Assembly: GCF_018130465.1 (NCBI RefSeq)
Contig: NZ_JAFCKJ010000017.1
Coordinates: forward strand, 1-64,000
Origin: Bradyrhizobium canariense
GTDB lineage: Bacteria > Pseudomonadota > Alphaproteobacteria > Rhizobiales > Xanthobacteraceae
Direction of reading: 5' to 3'
Length of the DNA stretch: 64,000 nt
Position numbers and translations under genes: made by a program. The notes below the pieces were generated by a model that worked only from the letters and a program-made list of their open reading frames with translations, did not search any database and had not been told where the DNA came from. How positions within the stretch are numbered: the first letter of the stretch is position 1; every line of letters begins with the position of its first letter. Shown piece by piece: positions 40,238-50,370 of the stretch.

Positions 40238-40834
40238 ATGGCGAAATCAGACCAACCCACCACCATCAAGAAATACGCGAACCGCCGGCTCTATAACACC
40301 GGAACGAGCACTTATGTGACGCTGGAAGACCTCGCCGCCATGGTCAAGGATGGCGAAGATTTCCTAGTCTACGACGCCAAGACCGGCGACGACATCACCC
40401 GCTCCGTGCTCGCCCAGATCATCTTCGAGCAGGAGAACAAGGCCGGCCAGAACTTGCTGCCGACCACCTTCCTGCGCCAGCTGATCCGCTTCTACGGCGA
40501 CAGCATGCAGATGGTGGTGCCGAAATATCTGGAGCAGGCCATCGCGTCGCTGACCCAGGAGCAGGAAAAGTTCCGCAAGCAGATCGCCACCTCGCTGTCC
40601 GGAACCCCGTTTGCGCCGCTGGAGGAACAGGTCCGCCGCAACATGGAGTTGTTCCAGCAGACCTTCTCGATGTTCAAGCCTTTCGCGCCCGGCGCGGGAC
40701 GCCCCGCGGGCTCCGCGGAGCCGGTGCCCGATGCGGCCGCCGAAGCGCCGAAGGACAGCAATATCGATGATCTGCGCCAGCAGATGAAGGACATGCAGGA
40801 ACGCCTCGAGCGGATGTCGAAGAAGGACGAGTAG
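40238..40834 (+). CDS. phaR: Polyhydroxyalkanoate synthesis repressor PhaR
   Basis: 198 residues. The N-terminal DNA/PHB-binding domain begins TTIKKYANRRLYNTGTSTYV (about 8-70), followed by the PHB accumulation regulatory domain and an acidic, coiled-coil C-terminus (DLRQQMKDMQERLERM). PhaR binds promoters of phasin and its own gene and lets go when it binds PHB granules. Divergent from phaA. Upstream 40140-40180 holds TTGTTGCGTTGCG that could be its own operator; unproven. Confidence 0.95.
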   Translation: MAKSDQPTTIKKYANRRLYNTGTSTYVTLEDLAAMVKDGEDFLVYDAKTGDDITRSVLAQIIFEQENKAGQNLLPTTFLRQLIRFYGDSMQMVVPKYLEQAIASLTQEQEKFRKQIATSLSGTPFAPLEEQVRRNMELFQQTFSMFKPFAPGAGRPAGSAEPVPDAAAEAPKDSNIDDLRQQMKDMQERLERMSKKDE

Positions 40835-40878
40835 ATCGTTCCTATGCGCCGGCTCCCCGGCAAGCCGGAGGACGCGCC

Positions 40879-41496
40879 ATGTCCGACCGAAGCACCCATT
40901 GGGACAATGTCTACGCCACCAAGGGCGAAGCCGAGGTCAGCTGGTTTCAGAACAGTCCGGCGACCTCGCTCGCGATGATCAGAACGGCCAATCCGGACCG
41001 CGAGGCCGCCATCCTCGACATCGGGGGCGGCGCATCGCGGCTGGTCGACGCCCTCCTGCTGGACGGATATCGCGACGTCGCCGTGCTGGATCTCTCTGCC
41101 AACGCGCTTGACGCGGCCAAGAAGCGAATCGGCGCAGCCGCTTCAATGGTCGACTGGATCGTTGCCGACGCCACAACCTGGCGCCCGGCAAAGACATACG
41201 ATCTATGGCACGATCGGGCGGCGTTTCACTTCCTGACCGATCCTCGCGACAGGACCGCTTACATCGAGCGCCTGCGGTCGGCGGTTGCGCCCAGCGGCCA
41301 CGTCATCATTGCGACGTTTGCGCTCGGCGGTCCGGAGAAGTGCAGCGGCCTGCCGGTGCAGCGTCATGACAGCGCGAGCCTTGCTGCGGAGCTCGGACCG
41401 GCGTTCGAGCTGGTCGAAACGCGCAACGAGACGCATCACACGCCGTGGAATTCGACGCAGGCGTTTCAGTTCAGCCGGTTTAAGCGACGCAGCTAG
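40879..41496 (+). CDS. Class I SAM methyltransferase
   Basis: 205 residues. Opens STHWDNVYATKGEAEVSWFQ, a hallmark of a trans-aconitate/thiopurine-like methyltransferase group; SAM motif AAILDIGGGASRLVDALL and the DLWHDRAAFHFLTD motif follow. Substrate unknown. 44 bases after phaR, possibly co-transcribed. Confidence 0.87.
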   Translation: MSDRSTHWDNVYATKGEAEVSWFQNSPATSLAMIRTANPDREAAILDIGGGASRLVDALLLDGYRDVAVLDLSANALDAAKKRIGAAASMVDWIVADATTWRPAKTYDLWHDRAAFHFLTDPRDRTAYIERLRSAVAPSGHVIIATFALGGPEKCSGLPVQRHDSASLAAELGPAFELVETRNETHHTPWNSTQAFQFSRFKRRS

Positions 41497-41510
41497 CTCC
41501 CGCCATCGCC

Positions 41511-41552
41511 AAACCTGCCAGTGCAAGCCTGCCAGTGCAAGCCTGCCCAGGG
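41511..41552 (+). repeat. Three-unit 14-bp tandem repeat
   Basis: AAGCCTGCCAGTGC-like units lie at 41511-41524, 41525-41538 and 41539-41552; the outer two differ slightly. Located between two converging genes. Likely slippage product with no clear role. Confidence 0.75.
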
Positions 41553-41573
41553 CATGACGACGGAAAGTGCGAA

Positions 41574-42461
41574 TCAAGCCGCCAGCTTCACCGCATGGGC
41601 AAAGTCCCAATAGAGCTTCCGCGCGCGGATGTAGAGCGGGCCCGGCTTCAACTCGCGATCGTCGATGCGGATCACCGGCGCGACTTTTGCGAAATTGCCC
41701 GTAGAAAAGATCTCGTCGGCGGCGACGAAGTCGGCATAGCGCAGCGTCTTCTCGACCACGGTGACGCCGTCGGCGCGAAGCAGGCTGATGACGCGCTGGC
41801 GGGTGATGCCGTTGAGGAAAGTGCCGTTCGGCACCGGCGTGTAGACCACGCCGTCCTTGGCCATGAACACGTTGGAATTGCCGAACTCCGCGACGTTGCC
41901 GAGCATGTCGAGCATCAGCGCGTTCTGGAAGCCGCGCGAGGCGGCTTCGGCAAGCGCGCGCGAATTGTTCGGATAGAGACAGGCGGCCTTGGCCTCGACC
42001 GGAGCGCATTCGGCGGTGGGCCTGCGGAACGGCGACAGCGTGATCGCGTTGCCGACGGGTTTGGGCATCGGCGCCTCGTAGATGCACAGGCACCAATCGG
42101 TGGTCTCGGGGTCAAACAGCACGCCGCCGCCCGAGCCGTTCCGCGCCCAGTACATCGGACGGACGTAGAGCTCGGCATTCGGCGCGAAGCGTGCGATGCC
42201 CTCGTTTGCGAGCGTCAGCCAGGTGCCGGGATCAACCACCGGCTTCAGGCCGAAGTTGACCGCGGATTGATTGGCGCGGGCGACGTGACGGTCGAGATCG
42301 GGTGCGACGCCTTCGAACGCGCGCGCGCCGTCGAACACGACCGAGCCGAGCCAGGCCGCATGCGTGCGCGGGCCCATGATCGGCACATTGCCGTCATGCC
42401 ATTTCCCCTCGAAGAAGGTCCAGCTCGGCGAATATTCGATGGGCTTTTTGATCTCGGCCAT
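41574..42461 (-). CDS. ilvE: Branched-chain amino acid aminotransferase
   Basis: 295 residues, fold type IV PLP enzyme. PTAECAPVEAKAACLYPNNS carries the PLP-binding Lys; NALMLDMLGNVAEFGNSNVF and NGTFLNGITRQRVISLLR bind cofactor phosphate and substrate. Interconverts Leu, Ile, Val and their keto acids. Related D-amino-acid or omega-aminotransferases share the fold, but the WTFFEGKWHDGNVPIMGP start fits rhizobial IlvE. Confidence 0.88.
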   Translation of the reverse strand: MAEIKKPIEYSPSWTFFEGKWHDGNVPIMGPRTHAAWLGSVVFDGARAFEGVAPDLDRHVARANQSAVNFGLKPVVDPGTWLTLANEGIARFAPNAELYVRPMYWARNGSGGGVLFDPETTDWCLCIYEAPMPKPVGNAITLSPFRRPTAECAPVEAKAACLYPNNSRALAEAASRGFQNALMLDMLGNVAEFGNSNVFMAKDGVVYTPVPNGTFLNGITRQRVISLLRADGVTVVEKTLRYADFVAADEIFSTGNFAKVAPVIRIDDRELKPGPLYIRARKLYWDFAHAVKLAA

Positions 42462-42578
42462 GATCGGCCTCCCCCTTGGCGTGGTGCCGTATTATAGCGC
42501 CACTATTGGGCGCAATTTCTAAATGATTCCCTGTGGGAAAATGGTGAGATACCCTCCCACAAGGGAAAAGGAGGCACC

Positions 42579-43514
42579 ATGCCGCTCGATCCGCTCGCAA
42601 AGCGCTTGTTGTCCATGATGGCTGCGGCTGCGCCGCAGGCACGGAGCCGGCCGAGCGTGGAGGCACGGCGGCAATCATTGGCAAAGCTGATGCAGTTCGC
42701 GCGCGCCGATGCGCCTGACGTGGCGACGTCCGACGGCGTGCTGCCTGGTCCCGGCGGCGCGCTACCCTATCGCCTCTATTCACCCGCAAGCGCCGATGAT
42801 CGCGCGCCCGGCTTCGTGTTCTTTCACGGCGGCGGGCTCGTTGCCGGCAGCATTGCCACGCATGACCGCATCGCGGCGGCGCTGGCGCATGCGACCGGCT
42901 GCCGTCTCGTCTCGGTCGATTACCGGCTGGCGCCCGAGCACAAATTCCCCGCCGCCGTGGACGACGCGATCGCCGCCACCGAATGGGTGGCGCGCGAGGC
43001 CCCGTCGCTCGGCATCGACGCCGAGCGTCTGGTGCTCGGGGGCGATTCCGCGGGGGCAACGCTCGCTGCGATCGTTTGCCAGCAGGCGGCGCAGACCGCG
43101 GGCCTTTCCATCGTCGCGCAATGCCTGATCTGCCCGGTGCTGGATTTCGAGGAGGCCTCACCTTCGCGCGAGGCGTTCGCCGAGGGCCACCTGATCGACC
43201 GCGTCACGATCGAAGCCGATCTCGCCGACTATCTGCCCGAGGCCTTGGATGCCGCCGATCCCCGCATCTCGCCCTTGCGCGCGACACGGCTTGCGGGCCT
43301 GCCGACCGCAATCATCCACACCGCCGAGTTCGACCCGATGCGCGACGAGGGCAATGCCTATGCGCGCAAGCTGCTCGCCGCGGGCGTCGCCGTCGAGCAC
43401 GTCTGCCACGACGGCATGGTTCACAATTTCCACGCCATGGGCGCCATCCTGCCGCAGGCACAACTCGTGCTGTCGCAGATCGGTGAGCAGGTCAGGCGGG
43501 CGGTGGGGAAATAG
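42579..43514 (+). CDS. HSL-family alpha/beta hydrolase/esterase
   Basis: 311 residues. Oxyanion motif FFHGGGLVAGS, nucleophile GGDSAGATLA, then an Asp in HTAEFDPMRDEG and His in CHDGMVHNFHAMG. GTRY of hormone-sensitive-lipase-type esterases acting on short acyl esters. AAGGAGG lies just upstream of the ATG at 42579. Diverges from ilvE. Confidence 0.9.
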   Translation: MPLDPLAKRLLSMMAAAAPQARSRPSVEARRQSLAKLMQFARADAPDVATSDGVLPGPGGALPYRLYSPASADDRAPGFVFFHGGGLVAGSIATHDRIAAALAHATGCRLVSVDYRLAPEHKFPAAVDDAIAATEWVAREAPSLGIDAERLVLGGDSAGATLAAIVCQQAAQTAGLSIVAQCLICPVLDFEEASPSREAFAEGHLIDRVTIEADLADYLPEALDAADPRISPLRATRLAGLPTAIIHTAEFDPMRDEGNAYARKLLAAGVAVEHVCHDGMVHNFHAMGAILPQAQLVLSQIGEQVRRAVGK

Positions 43515-43522
43515 GGGCGCAA

Positions 43523-43771
43523 TCAAACGCGCGCATCGAGCACGGCCCTGGCCGCCACGACATAGTCCAGCCAGTGCGCATCCGCGTAGCGTTCAGCTTG
43601 CCGCGCACACGTGACATCCGGCGCATGCGCGGCGGCAATCACCCGCGCAAAGCGCTCTTCGGCCACTGTCACGTCGTCAGGCACGGGCGACGCAACGGCG
43701 GCGGCCACAGCAGTCGGAGCAACAGCGAGCCCCGCCAGACCAGTGAGCAGGATGCGGCGCGACGTATTCAT
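43523..43771 (-). CDS. Small exported protein
   Basis: 82 residues. Begins MNTSRRILLTGLAGLAVAPT, a Tat-like signal (RR, then hydrophobic core, Ala-rich cleavage region around 25-30). The mature part of about 55 residues is helical with a single Cys. No family recognised; the gene converges on the esterase gene nine bases away. Confidence 0.6.
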   Translation of the reverse strand: MNTSRRILLTGLAGLAVAPTAVAAAVASPVPDDVTVAEERFARVIAAAHAPDVTCARQAERYADAHWLDYVVAARAVLDARV

Positions 43772-43953
43772 GGCTGTTGTCCTTCCATTGTCCGGCCTGC
43801 ACTCTGGCCGGCGAGTGTGTCAGTGCGATCACGACAGGGTAACCGCGCACATCTGTGCCGTCCACCGCTTGCGGTTAACGCTTGACCCCACGAGCGATCA
43901 CGTTCCATCTAACGACGGTTCCGCCATCAAATCGCCACGCGTCGGATCGCCAC

Positions 43954-44847
43954 GTGTCCCAGCATAGCCCATTGCATCGCCTGGCTTTGCGCGCTGTCGC
44001 GCTGGTCTTGCCTTGTCTGGCGATGTCCGCCGCCTTCGCCTCCGACGACGACGCACCGGCAAAGCCGGCTATCGCAAACATCTATCTCGATCTGCGCACG
44101 ACCTACGCGACGATCCCCGCGGGCACGCTCGGACTCGGCTTCGGCAACACGTCATTGTCGGCTGCGTTCGAAGCGCTGGCGGCACGCCGGGGCGCGAGCT
44201 TGCCGAACGGTCTGCCGGCCGCGAAATCGATCGCCGTCGATCTGCCCTTGACCGTCGACGTCAGCGACCGCGTCTCGCTCTACGGCGGCGTCTCGGGCTC
44301 GACGACGGACATCGGCGGCGGCTGGTCAGCGTTCGGCGTCACGAGCTGGAACATCGGTGTGCAGGCCGACCTCTACCAGCAGAACGGCGGAAAGATCCCG
44401 ACGATCACGCTGCAATCCACCCTGACGCAGTCGGTGCCGAACGACCCCGGCATGACAACGTCATTCAACAACATCCTGGAGTTCGACTACGCGCTGGACG
44501 AGGACGAGACGCGGGGGTGGCTTGCCGGCGTGCAATACACCTACACCGACGTCGCCAGCCAGCTCGCCAGCATCCGGCCGAACACGATCCTCTATGCCGG
44601 CGGCTACTACCAATGGCCGAGCAACTGGAAATTCACCGGCCGTCTCGGTGTGCAATCGTTCGGTGGCGCGCAACTCGCAGGCAGGGTGCTGGCGGAGCCC
44701 TTCACCCAGCCGATCCTGCGCCTCGATCTCGATCGCATGGACGACAACGACAACCGCCTGTTCGGCATCACCGCACAGATCGCCTGGATGCCGAAGCCGT
44801 CCGACCAGGTGACGTTGCGCACGCCGCTCTACGCCGTGCGCAACTGA
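43954..44847 (+). CDS. Exported beta-rich protein, probable outer-membrane porin-like
   Basis: About 297 residues if the GTG at 43954 is used; the frame is open from 43882. A signal peptide (LALRAVALVLPCLAMSAAFA) ends near residue 28. The rest alternates polar and aromatic residues in beta-strand fashion (SLYGGVSGSTTDIGGGWSAF, NILEFDYALDEDETRGWLAG, TILYAGGYYQWPSNWKFTGR), like outer-membrane barrels. No family named. No clear ribosome site, so the start is uncertain. Confidence 0.7.
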   Translation: MSQHSPLHRLALRAVALVLPCLAMSAAFASDDDAPAKPAIANIYLDLRTTYATIPAGTLGLGFGNTSLSAAFEALAARRGASLPNGLPAAKSIAVDLPLTVDVSDRVSLYGGVSGSTTDIGGGWSAFGVTSWNIGVQADLYQQNGGKIPTITLQSTLTQSVPNDPGMTTSFNNILEFDYALDEDETRGWLAGVQYTYTDVASQLASIRPNTILYAGGYYQWPSNWKFTGRLGVQSFGGAQLAGRVLAEPFTQPILRLDLDRMDDNDNRLFGITAQIAWMPKPSDQVTLRTPLYAVRN

Positions 44848-45082
44848 CCGTGGTCGTGGTGGATTTTCCGTAAAGCGGAGCATTCGCATTTTCACGGGTA
44901 TCAGGGCAAGGGCCGCTCCCGCCCATCGTTGATGATGAAGGGCTTTTCGCGTTCAGCGCTGACGTGGACGACGCCGGATGCGTGAACCAATTATTAGCCC
45001 TCTCGCCGCAATCGCCCACCGCCTTACCTTTCGGCAAATAAGCTTGCGGCAAACTCGGCCGCTGTCGCTTGGGAGGTTGGGA

Positions 45083-46666
45083 ATGCCCCGCTTGGTATCG
45101 GAACGAACGTTCCTCGCCGGCCAGATCTTTTTCAACTTCGGTCAATCGACCATCGATTGTGTCGTGCGCCGGATGTCCGAAGACGGCGCGACGCTGGAGA
45201 TGCAGAGCAGCATCGGCGTGCCCGATCGGTTCCAGCTCCGGCTGGCAGGCCAGGAGATCCTCTCCTGCCGTGTGCTCTGGCGATCGGACCGTCAGGTCGG
45301 GGTTGCGCTCGGAGCGGAAGATCATGTCGCGCCGAAGACCGTGGACGAGCAGGAGCGGCGGACCGACTCGCTGATACGCGGACAGATGCTGGCGCTTCGC
45401 GCGGCTCTCGATTTCGTCCCGCTCGGCATCGTGCTGCTCGATGCCAATCTCCGCGCGCAGCTGATCAATCGTGCGTTCCGGCGGATGTGGTTGTTGCCTG
45501 ACGAAGTCGCCAACAGCAATCCGTCTTTCGCAACCCTGATGCACCATGGCCGCGATACGCTCGCCTACGAAATTCCACCGGCCGAGCTCGAGGCCTATGT
45601 CGCCGAGCGGGTCAATCAAATACAGGCGGGCGATACGTCGCCGCGCGATCTGCGCCGCACCGGCGGCGACGTCGTTCGGATGCAATGCACGCCGCTGCCT
45701 GACGGCGGGCGGATGCTGACCTATACGCCCGTCACCGACATCGTGCGCTATTCCGACGAGCTGAAATTGCTGCGCGATGCCCTCGAGAACGTCGAGGACG
45801 GGGTGCTGCTGCTCGACCGCGATCTCAACGCCAGCTTCATGAACCGGCGCATGCGGCGGTTCTGGGAGGTGAGCGAACAGGAAGCCGCCGCCCGCCCGAC
45901 CTATGCATCGTTGGTGAGCCGGGTGCACCGCGCCAGCGCGCCGGATCTGCCGGCGAACGAACTGGCGAAATTTCCCGTCAAGCGCGTCGCCGAGGTCAAG
46001 GCCGGCGATCATGTGCGCGATCTCCAGACACCGGACGGGCGGCGGATCAGGGCCCACTGCACCACGATGTCGAACGGCGGCCGCATGCTGACCTATGTCG
46101 ACATTACCGATCTCACCAACAAGGCCAACATGCTGGAGCGTCTGGCCACCACCGACCCGCTCACGGGCCTCTATAACCGCCGCCATTTGCTGGGCTCGCT
46201 CGACGCCGAATGGAGCCGCTTTCAGCGCTACTATCGCTCTGTTTCGGTCCTGATGCTCGACATCGACCATTTCAAGTCGGTCAACGACCGCTATGGTCAC
46301 GCGGTCGGAGACGAGGCGATCAAGGCCGTGGCGGCCGCATGCCTCGATGGCAAGCGCAAATCGGACGTCGTCGGCCGCTTCGGTGGCGAGGAGTTCGCGA
46401 TTCTGCTGCCCGAGACCAGCCTGTCGCGTGCAAGGATCGTCGCCGAGAGAATCCGCAAGCGCGTGATGAGCTCGCGCATCGTTGCCGATCAGGTTCAGTT
46501 CGGCGTCACCGTGAGCATCGGCATTGCGGAAGCAAGTGTCAGCATGTCCAGCATCGACGCCTTGATGAGCGCGGCCGATCGCGCGCTCTACCAGGCGAAG
46601 GCCGAAGGCCGCAACCGCTGCATGGCATGGTCACCCCCGCCACCCATGAACAAGGCGGCGGAGTGA
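45083..46666 (+). CDS. PilZ-like/PAS-PAS/GGDEF diguanylate cyclase
   Basis: 527 residues from the ATG at 45083, chosen for GGGAGG at 45071-45076. Residues 1-75 resemble a PilZ domain but lack the RxxxR c-di-GMP motif. Two PAS-7-type domains (about 110-220 and 225-345) each contain a MLTY(T/V) motif. The GGDEF domain has GRFGGEEFAILLPE and an RKSD inhibitory site five residues before it, so activity should be feedback-limited by c-di-GMP. Soluble; signal unknown. Confidence 0.9.
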   Translation: MPRLVSERTFLAGQIFFNFGQSTIDCVVRRMSEDGATLEMQSSIGVPDRFQLRLAGQEILSCRVLWRSDRQVGVALGAEDHVAPKTVDEQERRTDSLIRGQMLALRAALDFVPLGIVLLDANLRAQLINRAFRRMWLLPDEVANSNPSFATLMHHGRDTLAYEIPPAELEAYVAERVNQIQAGDTSPRDLRRTGGDVVRMQCTPLPDGGRMLTYTPVTDIVRYSDELKLLRDALENVEDGVLLLDRDLNASFMNRRMRRFWEVSEQEAAARPTYASLVSRVHRASAPDLPANELAKFPVKRVAEVKAGDHVRDLQTPDGRRIRAHCTTMSNGGRMLTYVDITDLTNKANMLERLATTDPLTGLYNRRHLLGSLDAEWSRFQRYYRSVSVLMLDIDHFKSVNDRYGHAVGDEAIKAVAAACLDGKRKSDVVGRFGGEEFAILLPETSLSRARIVAERIRKRVMSSRIVADQVQFGVTVSIGIAEASVSMSSIDALMSAADRALYQAKAEGRNRCMAWSPPPPMNKAAE

Positions 46667-46679
46667 TCGCACCGCAGAT

Positions 46680-47240
46680 CTATTCCGGCACCGGCACGTC
46701 GAACGTGTTCAGCGTGACCGACACCATGCAGTAAACGCCGACGAGATAGGACAGCTCGGCCGCGCCGTGCTCGCCGAATTCCTTGACCGCGGCCCGATAA
46801 GTCAGTTCCGGCAGTACGCCGCCGCCGACCAATGCGGACGCCACGTCATAGGCGATGGCTTCCTGCTTGGTGAGATCAACCGGCCGCTGTCCGGCGACGA
46901 TGGTCGCGAGCTTCTCGTCGGAGAGGCCGCGCTGCTCGGCGACCAGCACATGCGCATAGAGCTCGTAGCCGGAGCGGAAATGCGAGCCGGTGACGAGGAT
47001 CGCGACCTCGCGCACCGGCGCAGGAAGCAGCGGGTTCGACGCGATCGCCTTGACCAGCTCCCACACCGGCTTGCCGAAGCGCGGCTCACGGATCCAGGGA
47101 TTCCACGGCCCGAGCAGCGCGCCGTCGTCGCGCATGTTCACAAAGCCTTTGAAGTGGTCCTTGATGCCGGCTCGCATGTCGTCATAGAGCGGCTTCTGTT
47201 GGTCGGTCAGATCTTTCGGATCAAGAATGGGAAGGCGCAC
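46680..47240 (-). CDS. Carboxymuconolactone decarboxylase-family protein
   Basis: 186 residues from the GTG at 47240 (reads VRLPILDPKDLTDQQKPLYD); an ATG at 47324 opens the frame but its extra residues look non-coding. The helical AhpD/CMD marks are PVREVAILVTGSHFRSGYEL and YAHVLVAEQRGLSDEKLATI. The CxxC of AhpD is absent, so peroxidase activity is unlikely. Role unknown. Confidence 0.85.
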   Translation of the reverse strand: MRLPILDPKDLTDQQKPLYDDMRAGIKDHFKGFVNMRDDGALLGPWNPWIREPRFGKPVWELVKAIASNPLLPAPVREVAILVTGSHFRSGYELYAHVLVAEQRGLSDEKLATIVAGQRPVDLTKQEAIAYDVASALVGGGVLPELTYRAAVKEFGEHGAAELSYLVGVYCMVSVTLNTFDVPVPE

Positions 47241-47350
47241 GGTGGGGATCTCCTCGTTGAGAAGCAGCGAGGCTCGCCCGCGTGACGGCGCAAGGCAAGT
47301 GAAGTTGCCGTGACGGCCGTGCAATTTTGCAAATGGCAGGGAGGCGCCGG

Positions 47351-48517
47351 CTACACGGCCTCAGGATTTCGTATGTTCTGCGGATTCGTTACGTCTTCGA
47401 ACTCAAGCGCCAGTGGCTGCGCTGTATCGAGGAACGACGACAAGGCCGCCTCGAACGGCGCTGGATCGAGACCGCGCGCTTTCAGCCATTCGCGCTCATA
47501 ATAGGTCTGCCGGTAGCGCTCGCCGGAATCGCAGATCAGCGTCACCAGCGCCCCCGTCTGACTCGTCTTTCGCATCTCCGAGGCGAGCCGGCACAGCGCC
47601 AGGAAATTGGTGCCCGTAGAGCCCCCTACCGCGCGGCGCAGCCGGCGCGACAGCACGTTCATCGCCGCGATCGTCGCCGCATCCGGGATCTTCATCATGC
47701 GGTCGACCACCCCCGGCACGAACGAGGGTTCGCAGCGCGGCCGGCCGACGCCTTCGATCAACGAGGGTCGTTCGCAAACCCGGGAACGGTCCTGCGAGCT
47801 GAAGCAGTCGAAGAAAGCGGAATGCTCGACATCGGCGACGCACAGCCGCGTCGGATATTGGCGATAACGCAAATAGCGTCCGATGGTGGCCGAGGTACCG
47901 CCGGTGCCGGCGCCCATCACGATCCAGTCCGGCAGCGGGTGCGGCTCGCCCTGCAATTGCGTGAAGATCGATTCGGCAATGTTGTTGTTGCCGCGCCAGT
48001 CGGTGGCGCGCTCGGCGAAGGTGAACTGGTCCATGTAATGGCCGTTCAGGCGGGTGGCGAGCGCGGCCGCCTCGGCGTAGAGCGCACGGCCGTCGTCGAT
48101 CAGATGGCAATTGCCGCCATAATGCTCGATCGCGGCGACCTTCTCCCCCGACGTCGTGCGCGGCATCACGGCATAGAAGGGCACGCCGATCATCTGCGCG
48201 AAATAGGCTTCCGACACCGCGGTCGATCCCGACGAGGCCTCGACGACGGGTGTGCCTTCGCGGATGTGGCCGTTGCAGAGCGCGTAAAGGAAGAGCGAGC
48301 GCGCGAGCCGGTGCTTCAGACTGCCGGTCGGATGTGTCGACTCATCTTTCAGATAGATGTCGATGCCGGCGAGCGCCGGCACGATCAGCCGGATCAGATG
48401 CGTGTCGGCCGTGCGGCACTGGTCGGCCTCGATCGCGGCCACGGCTTCGTCGACCCAGCCGCGCCGATAGGCCGGCCCGGTCGGATTGAGGTGGCGGAAG
48501 GGGAATGCCTGCATCAC
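47351..48517 (-). CDS. PLP-dependent cysteine synthase/desulfhydrase-like enzyme
   Basis: 388 residues, fold type II. PLP Lys in [15 protein letters not shown], substrate loop [17 protein letters not shown], phosphate loop [16 protein letters not shown]. The long C-terminus with [15 protein letters not shown] matches the Cds1 L-cysteine desulfhydrase branch rather than CysK. Product could be sulfide and pyruvate. 42 bases separate it from the lrpL stop on the same strand. Confidence 0.85.
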   Translation of the reverse strand: MMQAFPFRHLNPTGPAYRRGWVDEAVAAIEADQCRTADTHLIRLIVPALAGIDIYLKDESTHPTGSLKHRLARSLFLYALCNGHIREGTPVVEASSGSTAVSEAYFAQMIGVPFYAVMPRTTSGEKVAAIEHYGGNCHLIDDGRALYAEAAALATRLNGHYMDQFTFAERATDWRGNNNIAESIFTQLQGEPHPLPDWIVMGAGTGGTSATIGRYLRYRQYPTRLCVADVEHSAFFDCFSSQDRSRVCERPSLIEGVGRPRCEPSFVPGVVDRMMKIPDAATIAAMNVLSRRLRRAVGGSTGTNFLALCRLASEMRKTSQTGALVTLICDSGERYRQTYYEREWLKARGLDPAPFEAALSSFLDTAQPLALEFEDVTNPQNIRNPEAV

Positions 48518-48559
48518 CTGAATCTCTCATGATGCGGATCGCGCATCAATAGCTTCCGC

Positions 48560-49024
48560 TCAAAACTCCAGCGGCGCGTTGTCGACGACTTCCTTCATCA
48601 CGAAGAAGGTGCGGGTCTGGCGCACGCCAGGCAGCGCGATCAGCTGCTCGCCGTGGATACGGTTGAAGTCCTCCATGTCGCCGACGCGGATCTTGAGGAA
48701 ATAGTCGAAGTCGCCGGCGACGAGGTGACAGTCGAGCACGAACTTCAGCCTGGTGATCGCCTGCTCGAAGATCGCAAAGCTCTCCGGCGTCGAACGGTCG
48801 AGCACGACGCCGACCATCACCAGCGTGCCCTTTGCCACCTTCTTCGGCGCGACCATGGCGCGGACGGCGGCGATGAAGCCGTGCTCGAACAGGCGCTGGG
48901 TGCGGCGATGGCAGGTGGCGGGACTGATGGCGACGGTTTCGGCCAGCTCCGCGTTGCTGAGGCGGCCGTTATTTTGCAGCAATCGCAACATCTTAAGGTC
49001 GATACGGTCGAGACGGGTGGACAT
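48560..49024 (-). CDS. lrpL: Lrp/AsnC regulator, probable acdS regulator
   Basis: 154 residues from the ATG at 49024 ([20 protein letters not shown]). N-terminal helix-turn-helix ([20 protein letters not shown]) and C-terminal RAM domain with [19 protein letters not shown]. It diverges from acdS; in Bradyrhizobium an Lrp-like protein at this place is known to be needed for acdS expression. Name given by position and family. Confidence 0.85.
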   Translation of the reverse strand: MSTRLDRIDLKMLRLLQNNGRLSNAELAETVAISPATCHRRTQRLFEHGFIAAVRAMVAPKKVAKGTLVMVGVVLDRSTPESFAIFEQAITRLKFVLDCHLVAGDFDYFLKIRVGDMEDFNRIHGEQLIALPGVRQTRTFFVMKEVVDNAPLEF

Positions 49025-49187
49025 GGAAGAAGCTTCCGTAGCTAGCATCTATTCCGAAAGGAATAGCACGTATTTCCGCCATTATCGCAAGATCATGCGC
49101 AAGAGAGGCGCAATATTTGAAAGCACCTTTTTGCGGCGCGATGCTAGCGTTTTCGCAGACATTAACGCCAATCGGGATGACCTGACG

Positions 49188-50201
49188 ATGCTCGAAAAAT
49201 TCGCGCGCTATCCTCTGACCTTTGGTCCGACGCCCATCGAGAAGCTGGAGCGGCTGTCAAAGCATCTCGGCGGCAATGTCGAAGTCTATGCCAAGCGCGA
49301 GGACTGCAATTCCGGGCTCGCCTATGGCGGCAACAAGCTGCGCAAGCTCGAATACATCATCCCCGACGCGATCGCCTCGAACGCCGACACGCTGGTCTCG
49401 ATCGGCGGCGTGCAGTCCAACCATACCCGCATGATCGCGGCGGTCGCGGCCAAGATCGGCATGAAGTGCCGCCTGGTGCAGGAGGCCTGGGTGCCGCACG
49501 AGGACGCCGTCTATGACCGCGTCGGCAACATCATGCTGTCGCGCATCATGGGCGCCGACGTGCGCCTGGTCGACGACGGCTTCGACATCGGCATCCGCAA
49601 GAGCTGGGAGCAGGCGATCGAGGAGGTGAAGGCGGCGGGCGGCAAGCCCTATGCGATTCCCGCCGGCGCCTCCGTGCACAAATTCGGCGGCCTCGGCTAT
49701 GTGGGCTTCGCCGAAGAAGTGCGCAAGCAGGAGGCCGAGCTCGGCTTCAAGTTCGACTACATCGTGGTCTGCACCGTCACCGGCTCGACCCATGCCGGCA
49801 TGCTGGTCGGCTTCGCCGCCGATGGCCGCGCGCGCAAGGTGATCGGCATCGACGCGTCCTTCACCCCGGCGCAGACCAAGGCGCAGGTGCTCTCGATCGC
49901 GCAGAACACGGCCAAGCTCGTCGAGCTCGGCCAGGATCTCGTCGCCGACGACGTCGTGCTGATCGAGGATTACGCTTATCCCGCCTATGGCGTGCCGTCG
50001 GAAGAGACCAAGGAGGCGATCCGCCTCACCGCGCGTCTCGAAGCCATGATCACCGATCCCGTCTACGAGGGCAAGTCGATGCAGGGCCTGATCGACCTCA
50101 CGCAGAAGGGCTATTTCGAGAAGGGCGCAAAGATCCTCTACGCCCACCTCGGCGGCGCGCCGGCGCTGAACGGCTATGGGTATGCGTTCCGGAACGGCTG
50201 A
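49188..50201 (+). CDS. acdS: 1-aminocyclopropane-1-carboxylate deaminase
   Basis: 337 residues from the ATG at 49188. Splits the ethylene precursor ACC to ammonia and 2-oxobutanoate, lowering plant ethylene and aiding root nodulation. PLP Lys50 in [29 protein letters not shown], phosphate loop [11 protein letters not shown] and the Tyr-Glu pair in DPVYEGKSM that separates ACC deaminase from D-cysteine desulfhydrase. An in-frame extension upstream is non-coding. Regulated by the divergent lrpL. Confidence 0.95.
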   Translation: MLEKFARYPLTFGPTPIEKLERLSKHLGGNVEVYAKREDCNSGLAYGGNKLRKLEYIIPDAIASNADTLVSIGGVQSNHTRMIAAVAAKIGMKCRLVQEAWVPHEDAVYDRVGNIMLSRIMGADVRLVDDGFDIGIRKSWEQAIEEVKAAGGKPYAIPAGASVHKFGGLGYVGFAEEVRKQEAELGFKFDYIVVCTVTGSTHAGMLVGFAADGRARKVIGIDASFTPAQTKAQVLSIAQNTAKLVELGQDLVADDVVLIEDYAYPAYGVPSEETKEAIRLTARLEAMITDPVYEGKSMQGLIDLTQKGYFEKGAKILYAHLGGAPALNGYGYAFRNG

Positions 50202-50230
50202 AGTAGTCCACCGCCATAGCCACATCTTCG

Positions 50231-50362
50231 GTGTCGTCCCGGCGAAAGCCGGGATCCATAACCCCAGGGAGTGGTTTGACGAAGACTTTCAGTTCGGTAC
50301 TGGCACCAGTCGAAACCGATAGATCACGCGGTATGGGTCCCGGCTTTCGCCGGGACGACACC
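50231..50362. repeat. Dispersed palindromic repeat element
   Basis: GTGTCGTCCCGGCGAAAGCC pairs with GGCTTTCGCCGGGACGACAC. Inner part shares GAGTGGTTTGACGAAGACT with 25144-25277. Sits between converging acdS and recQ and could end both transcripts. Confidence 0.85.
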
Positions 50363-50370
50363 GGAGATAC

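Noticed and set aside
45083-45310. Functional c-di-GMP receptor PilZ domain
   Set aside because: Fold-like pattern only; the RxxxR and D/NxSxxG binding motifs were not seen intact.
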